Below are positions 7,085 through 12,226 of a DNA stretch of 12,226 nucleotides, piece by piece. Position 1 is the first letter of the stretch. Each line of letters begins with the position of its first letter. The notes below the pieces were generated by a model. That model was not told the origin of the DNA. It made no database searches and saw only the letters and a program-made list of their open reading frames with translations. A program made the translations under genes and the position numbers. Origin of the DNA: JADJNW01 sp033761835 (GTDB lineage: Bacteria > Bacteroidota > Bacteroidia > Chitinophagales > Saprospiraceae); assembly GCA_033761835.1 (NCBI GenBank), contig JANRME010000084.1, forward strand, positions 1 to 12,226. Reading direction: 5' to 3'.

Positions 7085-7303
7085 ATGAAATATATTGTTG
7101 AAATTAACCCCGCTAAAGAGCAGGAATTCCTGCAACTTTTGCAAGCCTGGAAAAGCCTTGGTGTCGTTCGTTCATTCGGCGAAACTACAGAGCAACCTTT
7201 GGAAATAGCCGAGACGGAAGACCCTTATCTGAAAAGTTGGATGCGCCGTCAAGAAAAGACGCCTAAGGAACTGGCAGAAGACTACCTGGATCTGGTAGAT
7301 TGA
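7085..7303 (+). CDS. Small hypothetical protein, 72 residues
   Basis: I do not recognise this family with certainty. The protein is charged and soluble, without a signal peptide or membrane segment. It starts with a likely strand (MKYIVEINP), a helix (AKEQEFLQLLQAWKSLG) and a strand (VVRSF). A polar middle follows, then a helix-prone C-terminus (PKELAEDYLDLVD). This layout resembles the small antitoxin-like proteins common in Bacteroidota, but no toxin gene follows. The next gene, 105 bases on, is aroA. Coding character is supported by the normal amino acid composition and an ATG start; I see no Shine-Dalgarno sequence. The 168-base spacer between phoH and this gene holds no clear promoter box, so it may be expressed with phoH or from an atypical promoter. 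Confidence 0.65.
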   Translation: MKYIVEINPAKEQEFLQLLQAWKSLGVVRSFGETTEQPLEIAETEDPYLKSWMRRQEKTPKELAEDYLDLVD

Positions 7304-7332
7304 AAAAAATCTCCATTATCGATTGTTCTTTC

Positions 7333-7353
7333 TTTATTTCTCCTCGAAATAAA
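7333..7353. repeat. 8-bp perfect inverted repeat between the 72-residue ORF and aroA
   Basis: TTTATTTC and GAAATAAA flank a 5-base loop (TCCTC). It is AT-rich and lies 11 bases before the aroA -7 box. It is not followed by a T run on either strand, so a terminator role is doubtful. It could be a weak terminator of the small gene or a regulatory site of aroA. Confidence 0.4.
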
Positions 7354-7364
7354 AACTGATCCTT

Positions 7365-7372
7365 TACATTTG
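7365..7372 (+). promoter_or_regulatory. -7 promoter box of aroA
   Basis: TACATTTG followed by C matches TAnnTTTG fully. It lies 36 bases before the ATG at 7409 (27 before the TTG at 7400). No good TTG -33 element is seen about 19 bases upstream. The call depends on the -7 box and its position. Confidence 0.5.
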
Positions 7373-7408
7373 CAGCATCTTTATCAATCCTAAGATCGCT
7401 TGTCGCAA

Positions 7409-8650
7409 ATGATTTACAAAATCAAAAAATCGGAGCGCCGTATTGTAGGTGAAATCACGCTTGCAGGCTCTAAAAGCATTAGTAATAGATCACTGATTAT
7501 CCGCGCTTTATGCAGTGAAAATTTTCCTATCCATCGTTTGGCAAATGCGAAGGACACACAATTGTTGCAAGAATTGCTTGCCAGCCCAAAGATCGTGCGC
7601 GACGCGGGCGCAGCAGGAACTACCTTTCGCTTTCTTACAGCTTATTTGGCTATACAGCCTGATACTCAAATTCTTACAGGTACCGAGCGTATGAAAAAAC
7701 GCCCTATTGGCGTATTGGTAGATGCGTTGCGCAAACTCGGCGCAGATATTGAATATTTAGAAGAAGATGGTTACCCACCTTTGAAAATCAATGCGCCTAA
7801 AGAACTCGGCAAAACGCATCGCTTGAGTATTTCCGCAGGTACAAGCAGTCAATATATCTCGGCTTTGTTGATGATCGCACCCGTGCTTCCTCGAGGATTG
7901 GAATTGACTTTGGAAGGTAATATCGTTTCTCGGCCTTATATCGAAATGACTTTAGCGCAAATGCGTTACTTTGGCGTGGAAAGTCGATGGGATGGCAATA
8001 CCATCAAAATTGCGCCGCAAGATTATCAGGGAAAAGAATTTACGGTGGAAGCCGACTGGTCAGCGGCTTCTTATTATTATGCAATGGCGGCTTTCGCAGA
8101 TGAATTGGACTTACAACTGAATGGCTTATTCAAGGATAGCGCTCAAGGGGATGCCGTATTGGCGAGCATGATGGAGAAATTTAATATTAAAACGGAATAT
8201 AATGAAAAAGGAATTCATTTGACTAAAAATAGCAATGCATTATCGCCTGTATTTGAATATGATTTCATCGAATGCCCCGACCTTGCGCAAACGCTCGCAG
8301 TCATCTGCGCAGGATTAGGCGTAAAAGGTATTTTTACAGGATTACAAACCCTCAGCATCAAAGAAACCGACCGCATCGCAGCTTTGAAAAATGAATTGGA
8401 AAAAGTAAACGCGACTTTATCACAGCTACCGCCCAAAGATGGCAAGCAATATTATCAAATTGAAGGACAGGCAATTGTGCAAGATATTCCTGTTTTCCTT
8501 ACTTATGAAGATCACCGAATGGCGATGGCCTTTGCGCCTTTGGCAATGTTGGGCGATATTCAAATCGAAGACCCGAATGTGGTAGAAAAATCCTATCCTG
8601 ATTTTTGGCTGGATTTAGGGAAATTGGATTTTGAAATAACCAAAGTGTAA
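7409..8650 (+). CDS. aroA: 3-phosphoshikimate 1-carboxyvinyltransferase (EPSP synthase)
   Basis: AroA joins phosphoenolpyruvate to shikimate-3-phosphate, the sixth step of the shikimate pathway, in the cytosol; it is the target of glyphosate. From the ATG at 7409 it has 413 residues, a little shorter than E. coli AroA (427). Substrate-binding motifs are GSKSISNR at 20-27 (Lys22, Ser23, Arg27), DAGAAGTTFRF at 65-75 (the PEP/glyphosate loop), SAGTSSQYISALL at 142-154, Asp291 in ECPDLAQ, KETDR at 318-322, EDHRMAM at 367-373 and Lys394 in VVEKSYPDF. All key residues are present. The segment before the DAGAAGT loop is short, which accounts for most of the length difference. A TTG at 7400 would add three residues (MSQ); I prefer the ATG because MIYKIKK fits the usual family start and no ribosome site favours the TTG. 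Another pathway gene, aroB, lies on the other strand. Confidence 0.96.
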   Translation: MIYKIKKSERRIVGEITLAGSKSISNRSLIIRALCSENFPIHRLANAKDTQLLQELLASPKIVRDAGAAGTTFRFLTAYLAIQPDTQILTGTERMKKRPIGVLVDALRKLGADIEYLEEDGYPPLKINAPKELGKTHRLSISAGTSSQYISALLMIAPVLPRGLELTLEGNIVSRPYIEMTLAQMRYFGVESRWDGNTIKIAPQDYQGKEFTVEADWSAASYYYAMAAFADELDLQLNGLFKDSAQGDAVLASMMEKFNIKTEYNEKGIHLTKNSNALSPVFEYDFIECPDLAQTLAVICAGLGVKGIFTGLQTLSIKETDRIAALKNELEKVNATLSQLPPKDGKQYYQIEGQAIVQDIPVFLTYEDHRMAMAFAPLAMLGDIQIEDPNVVEKSYPDFWLDLGKLDFEITKV

Positions 8651-8671
8651 AATCTTGTATAAAAGAAATCA

Positions 8672-8697
8672 GGGCTTAAATCATAATATTTAAACCC
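8672..8697. terminator. Possible bidirectional terminator between aroA and the permease gene
   Basis: A 10-bp stem with one mismatch (GGGCTTAAAT and ATTTAAACCC, 6-base loop) starts 21 bases after the aroA stop. On the minus strand it is followed by TGATTTCTTTTATAC, which is moderately T-rich. On the plus strand the T run lies about 16 bases further. It sits between two converging genes, where a shared terminator is expected. Confidence 0.45.
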
Positions 8698-8770
8698 CGA
8701 AGTAATAGTAATAATTATTTTTATGTAAGTAAGTGGACATAATTAAATTTGCATAAAATACAAGTTAGTT

Positions 8771-8789
8771 ATTTGATTTTCAATCAAAT
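8771..8789. repeat. AT-rich 8-bp perfect hairpin
   Basis: ATTTGATT and AATCAAAT flank the 3-base loop TTC. It lies in the spacer where aroA and the permease gene converge. It may contribute to termination of the permease transcript (minus strand), but there is no T run directly after it. Confidence 0.4.
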
Positions 8790-8795
8790 GAGGCT

Positions 8796-8824
8796 TTTGA
8801 CTGTTGACTAAAAACTGTCCAACT
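8796..8824. repeat. Degenerate 7-base tandem repeat downstream of the permease gene
   Basis: Read on the minus strand, the units are AGTTGGAC (8 bases), AGTTTTT, AGTCAAC and AGTCAAA. Each starts with AGT and a pyrimidine, with a 7-base period except for one extra base in the first. It lies 20 bases after the permease stop codon. The unit pattern resembles the arrays in aroB and upstream of phoH. Confidence 0.55.
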
Positions 8825-8843
8825 ACTTATGAAAGTAAAAATA

Positions 8844-11513
8844 TTATTCACTTCTTAATGCATCCACCGGATTGCCCGTTGCTGTTCGGATTGCTTGAAA
8901 ACTGATCGTAAAAAGTGCAATAAATATAACTATTACGCCCGATAGTGCAAATATATTCCAGCTCATCGGCGTTCGATAGGCAAAATCTTCCAACCATTTA
9001 TGCATTAAATACCAGGCAAGCGGCACTGCTATTATAATGGAGATCATAATTAATTTTATAAAGCTTTGCGTCAGCAGTCGAAGAATGCCAGGTACGGATG
9101 CCCCCAATACCTTGCGAATGCCAATTTCTTTGGCTCGTTGCTCTGCCATGAAGGAAGCCAATGCAAATAATCCCAGGCAAGCCACTATAACGGCAAACAC
9201 TGCAAAGCTGCTGAAAATACGCCCCATGCGCTGCACGTCTTCATACATTTTGGCATAACTTTCGTCCAGGAAAGTATAACGAATCGGTTGATTGGGCGCA
9301 AATTCTTTCCAAACGGATGTAATATTTTTAATAGATTTTGACATATCATCCGTATTTATTTTAATTGATGTAATGGTGGGGCTGTTTCCCAATATCAGGC
9401 AAATGCCGCCTACATTTTCACGCATCGACTCAAAATTAAAATCTTCTACTACGCCAATCACCTGAAAATTTTGGAAACCATTGGTAATGCGCTTGCCGAT
9501 TGGATTATCAAAATGTAATTTTTCTGCCAAGGTCTGATTAATAATAACTCCTTGAGAATCAGTCGGCATTTCAGGAGAAAAGTTTCTACCCTCTACAATT
9601 TTTATACCCAAAGTATTAATATAATCATAATCTATTTGCCAGATTTGTCCGCCCACTCCTTCGCCTATATTCGTGGATTGCCCTTCCTCCGCAAAAGTAT
9701 TGCCATTGCGCTTTGTACCTGCGCCTACAATTGGGAGAAAATCACTCACTGTTACATTTTGAATTTCAGGAAGTTGTTTTAATCTATTTTTGAAAGTTAA
9801 TATTTGATTGCCCAAGGTTTGCGTGCCTTGCAGCATCAAGACTTGCTCTTTATCAAAACCAATTTTTTTATTTAAAATAAAATCCATTTGCTGCGAAATA
9901 ATAAAAGTGCCTATGATGAGCACAATCGAAGTCGTAAACTGAAACACAACCAGCCCACTACGCATAAAAGAATTCTTACTACCGAGGCTTAAATTGCCTT
10001 TTAAAACATTAATCGGTTTAAAACTTGATAAATAAAACGCCGGATAAATACCCGCCAGCATACCTACCACTAAAGCCGCCCCAATCAACACCGGTACGAA
10101 CCACCACTCCTGCCAGGGAAAATGTAATGATTTATTTGCCAATTGATTAAAATAAGGTAATAACAAGAGAGCCAATAAAATACCTATTAAAAAAGATAAT
10201 AAACTAAATAAAATTGATTCTGTTAAAAACTGACCAATCAAATTATTGCGCAATGAACCTACCACTTTCCGCAAGCCCACTTCCTTCGCCCGATTCGCCG
10301 AACGCGCCGTCGAAAGATTAATAAAGTTAATACAAGCTATTATTAAAATGAATAAAGCAATCGCCCCAAATAACCACACAAATCGAATATCACTATGTGG
10401 TATGCTCGCCCCGATGTTAGCGGAATAAAGGTGCACATCGCCGATGGGTTGTAATTCTAAGTCAATTGTTTCTCGTACGTCGGCAATCGCCTCGTCGCTC
10501 ATGCCATTTTTCTTGAATAAGGGTGCTAAATATTTATCAAATGCTGTGTCAAACATTTTTTGTTCGACCTGCCGAAGGTTCGTACCCGGTCGCAATAGCA
10601 CGTAGGTATGATAATTGCTGGCATCCCAATTATCCTGCTCGCCGGGGTAAAAATTAACACCTTTTAAGGTAAATAAAAAATCAAATTGTAAATGCGTATT
10701 ACTCGGAAAATCGGGTATGACGCCGCCAATTTTGAGTGGAAAATTGGTATTATCATTTGCAAGGAGCGTTTTGCCCACCGGATTTTCATTCGGGTAATAT
10801 TTATCGGCTATCTTTTTCGTAATGACCAATTCATTTGGCTCATCCAGCGCGTGCGCACGGTCGCCGTACACCATCGGAATTTGCAAAATGTCCAGCATTT
10901 CCTGGTCCGCAAAGGTGAAGCCCTCTTCATAATTATTTTGCGTTTCATCCGGACGTCGAATCGGATTGCCGCCACCCGTGAAAAGCGTATTGGGATTAAT
11001 CCGTCCAACCAATTCAATTTCAGGTAGTTCTGTACGTAAGGCTTTCGCAAAAGGCGCCGGAAAATCCACGCCTTTCCCAGCATACTCGCCGGCTTTATTG
11101 ATGCCTACAATCCGGTAAATCCGCTCTGCATTTGGATAATGTTTATCATAACTCAATTCATCTTTAATAAATAATGCAATGAGCAAACAAGCAGCAATGC
11201 CCATCGCAAAGCCGCCAATTTTAATAGCCGCATACATTTTTTGCTTCGCCATGTTGCGCCAGGCGATATTTAAATTACTTTTCATCATGTCAGGTGATAT
11301 TTTGATTTTAAAATGTTTAATCGTCGAGAGCCGAAAGGAGCGCAGCACATCCCAGATAAAATGTCGTCGTGCGGTGCGCAAATCCTTGTTTTTGAATCGT
11401 TTAGCAAACAATTCATAAGCATCCCCTTGAATCTCTTCCAGTAATTCCGGGCGGCAGTACCATTCCAGAAATCGGTCTGCCCATTTCGGTGGGCGCGGAT
11501 GCTCGGACATCAT
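8844..11513 (-). CDS. FtsX/MacB-type ABC transporter permease with N-terminal prefix domain
   Basis: This is a large inner-membrane permease of the MacB/FtsX superfamily, 889 residues. Such proteins usually act with a separate ATPase, often in export or mechanotransmission; no ATPase gene is in the window. Residues 1-70 are a charged cytosolic prefix (PPKWADRFLEWYCRPELLEEI near 8-28) of the kind found in permeases linked to PadR regulators. Two repeated modules follow: a membrane segment at about 97-116, a periplasmic region at about 120-375, and an FtsX domain with membrane segments near 378-400, 428-453 and 472-494; then a segment near 520-540, a second periplasmic region to about 765, and an FtsX domain with segments near 768-790, 815-836 and 855-877. 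The two modules share the cytosolic motifs KEVGLRKVVGS (410-420) and KEIGIRKVLGA (795-805). The ATG at 11511-11513 overlaps the padR stop by 4 bases (ATGA), so translation is probably coupled. A second ATG follows at once. Confidence 0.9.
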   Translation of the reverse strand: MMSEHPRPPKWADRFLEWYCRPELLEEIQGDAYELFAKRFKNKDLRTARRHFIWDVLRSFRLSTIKHFKIKISPDMMKSNLNIAWRNMAKQKMYAAIKIGGFAMGIAACLLIALFIKDELSYDKHYPNAERIYRIVGINKAGEYAGKGVDFPAPFAKALRTELPEIELVGRINPNTLFTGGGNPIRRPDETQNNYEEGFTFADQEMLDILQIPMVYGDRAHALDEPNELVITKKIADKYYPNENPVGKTLLANDNTNFPLKIGGVIPDFPSNTHLQFDFLFTLKGVNFYPGEQDNWDASNYHTYVLLRPGTNLRQVEQKMFDTAFDKYLAPLFKKNGMSDEAIADVRETIDLELQPIGDVHLYSANIGASIPHSDIRFVWLFGAIALFILIIACINFINLSTARSANRAKEVGLRKVVGSLRNNLIGQFLTESILFSLLSFLIGILLALLLLPYFNQLANKSLHFPWQEWWFVPVLIGAALVVGMLAGIYPAFYLSSFKPINVLKGNLSLGSKNSFMRSGLVVFQFTTSIVLIIGTFIISQQMDFILNKKIGFDKEQVLMLQGTQTLGNQILTFKNRLKQLPEIQNVTVSDFLPIVGAGTKRNGNTFAEEGQSTNIGEGVGGQIWQIDYDYINTLGIKIVEGRNFSPEMPTDSQGVIINQTLAEKLHFDNPIGKRITNGFQNFQVIGVVEDFNFESMRENVGGICLILGNSPTITSIKINTDDMSKSIKNITSVWKEFAPNQPIRYTFLDESYAKMYEDVQRMGRIFSSFAVFAVIVACLGLFALASFMAEQRAKEIGIRKVLGASVPGILRLLTQSFIKLIMISIIIAVPLAWYLMHKWLEDFAYRTPMSWNIFALSGVIVIFIALFTISFQAIRTATGNPVDALRSE

Positions 11514-11848
11514 GTGAATGAAATATTAGGCGTAAATCCTGGAATTTGACTCCATAACTTGATATACACGTCCCGCGACTGCTCCAGTGCCAGCCGACCG
11601 GCATTGCTAATCGTAAACAAGCGCTTGCGCCTACCCCCGCGCTCGGCAGTGGCTTCACTCCATTCCGATTTCACAAAGCCTTTTTCTTCCAATCTGCGCA
11701 ACGCCGCGTGCACCGCGCTGATATTCACCGATCTACCGGCTTGATCTTCAAGCGCTTCCATCACCGCTACGCCATACGCATTGCCGTCCATCACCGCTAC
11801 TACCAATAAAATGAGTTCTTCAAATTCGCCCAAATGAATTCGATACAT
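11510..11848 (-). CDS. PadR family transcriptional regulator
   Basis: PadR proteins are winged-helix, usually dimeric, repressors that release DNA on binding a ligand. This one is short (112 residues), like the PadR-s group with a one-helix C-terminal dimer part. The winged helix covers about residues 5-85: LGEFEELILLVVAVMDGNAYG (helix 1 and turn), VNISAVHAALRRLEEKGFVKSEW (41-63, recognition helix and start of the wing), then GGRRKRLFTISNAGRLAL (71-88, the typical GRRRK-YxLTxxG wing and helix). The C-terminal part (90-112) is one helix and a short tail. It overlaps the permease gene by 4 bases, so the two form an operon; the regulator probably controls its own operon and perhaps responds to the permease or its substrate. 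The ATG at 11846-11848 lies 17 bases after a -7 promoter box within a strong inverted repeat. No Shine-Dalgarno sequence is visible. Confidence 0.92.
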   Translation of the reverse strand: MYRIHLGEFEELILLVVAVMDGNAYGVAVMEALEDQAGRSVNISAVHAALRRLEEKGFVKSEWSEATAERGGRRKRLFTISNAGRLALEQSRDVYIKLWSQIPGFTPNISFT

Positions 11849-11860
11849 GGTTTTGATATG

Positions 11861-11904
11861 TTTTGCAAAAGTAAAAGTAATGCATTTGTTTCACTTTTGC
11901 AAAT
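11861..11904. promoter_or_regulatory. Candidate PadR operator: 16-bp inverted repeat over the promoter
   Basis: TTTTGCAAAAGTAAAA (11861-11876) and TTTCACTTTTGCAAAT (11889-11904) are inverted copies matching at 14 of 16 positions, with a 12-base spacer. The core GCAAAAGT/ACTTTTGC is perfect. The proximal arm covers the -7 box of padR. A dimeric regulator bound here would block its own promoter; autoregulation is common in PadR proteins. Binding is inferred, not shown. Confidence 0.6.
11866..11873 (-). promoter_or_regulatory. -7 promoter box of the padR-permease operon
   Basis: The minus strand reads TACTTTTG followed by C, a full match to TAnnTTTG, 17 bases before the padR ATG. The expected mRNA leader is only about 10 bases. 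A TTG occurs in the distal arm of the inverted repeat but 26 bases upstream, longer than the usual -33 spacing. Confidence 0.55.
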
Positions 11905-12054
11905 GTTATTTCTGGAAGTACACAATTAAGAGCTTTATGAGTTATATTAAATTTTAAGGAAAAGGGTTGAATTGAAACTTTTTATCTAAATTTTAGGTAT
12001 TTAATAAAACCTTAATTTCCAAACTGATTCTATATAATTTGTCTATAACAGCCA

Positions 12055-12226
12055 ATGGAAGAGAAAGAACAACTATTATCAAAAGATGACATAATTTTTA
12101 TCCTCTTTGAGTCAGCTAACACAATTTATAAAGATACAAATGTGATGTTTCTTCCTTTAAAAGGGCAAACTCAGATTCTTAGAGTTGGGCGAGAAAATGG
12201 TGTAATTATGATAAATGGCAATGAAG
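12055..12226 (+). CDS. Unrecognised protein, N-terminal part (cut by right edge)
   Basis: From the ATG at 12055 the frame is open for 57 codons to the edge. The product starts MEEKEQLLSKDDIIFILFES and continues with TNVMFLPLKGQTQILRVG and a hydrophobic strand-like stretch VIMING. No signal peptide or membrane helix is seen. I do not recognise the family. The nucleotide sequence is AT-rich compared with the genes on the left. Upstream (about 12032-12041) the sequence TATAATTTG resembles the -7 box with one extra base, but the match is imperfect. The gene is divergent from padR, with a spacer of 206 bases that contains the padR operator candidate and otherwise only AT-rich sequence. A chance open frame of this length is possible. 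Confidence 0.55.
   Translation, partial: MEEKEQLLSKDDIIFILFESANTIYKDTNVMFLPLKGQTQILRVGRENGVIMINGNE

Noticed and set aside
7400..7408. TTG at 7400 as the aroA start
   Set aside because: It adds only three residues, has no ribosome binding site, and the ATG at 7409 fits the family's N-terminus; kept only as an alternative.
11849..12054. tRNA or small RNA gene in the spacer right of padR
   Set aside because: No cloverleaf, GTTCRA-like motif or stable GC-rich hairpin is visible; the sequence is simply AT-rich apart from the operator candidate.

Overview
The window looks like a chromosomal segment of a Bacteroidota bacterium, perhaps from the Saprospiria. This is an inference from several signs. 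TAnnTTTG boxes, the Bacteroidota -7 promoter element, lie ahead of several genes. Most starts lack a Shine-Dalgarno sequence. The protein types (short AroA, AroB, PhoH with a YGENN-type N-terminus, a divergent DUF62 protein, a full-length PBP1A) fit that phylum. No tRNA, rRNA, IS element, phage gene or CRISPR array was seen.

Left part, minus strand (1-5731). Read in the direction of transcription, the order is: a DUF62 / SAM-hydroxide adenosyltransferase-like protein, a small antibiotic-biosynthesis-monooxygenase-fold protein, 3-dehydroquinate synthase (aroB), a bifunctional class A penicillin-binding protein (PBP1A), a hairpin terminator, and the 5' part of mfd, which runs off the left edge. 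The first three genes are closely packed and probably form an operon. mfd has its own -7 box five bases before its GTG codon, so its mRNA may be leaderless.

Centre, plus strand (5739-8697). A 118-bp spacer element made of two inverted arrays of a 7-base repeat separates the divergent DUF62 and phoH genes. phoH has a rare GGAGG ribosome binding site and a TTG start. A 72-residue protein of unknown function and aroA (EPSP synthase) follow. aroB and aroA supply two steps of the shikimate pathway but sit in different transcription units.

Right part (8796-12226). aroA and a large FtsX/MacB-type permease converge on a spacer with hairpins and another 7-base repeat array. The permease (889 residues) begins with a cytosolic prefix region and has no ATPase gene beside it in the window. 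It overlaps by 4 bases a small PadR-family repressor gene, as in the PadR/orphan-permease pairs described from Acidobacteria. A near-perfect 16-bp inverted repeat covers the PadR -7 box and is a good candidate operator. An AT-rich spacer leads to the start of an unrecognised plus-strand gene cut by the right edge.

The most unusual feature is the set of degenerate heptamer arrays at three places: inside aroB, between DUF62 and phoH, and downstream of aroA. All share the unit pattern AG(A/T)(C/T)NNN on one strand, which suggests one family of spreading short tandem repeats. The PadR/permease pair is the most likely self-contained sensing or transport module.
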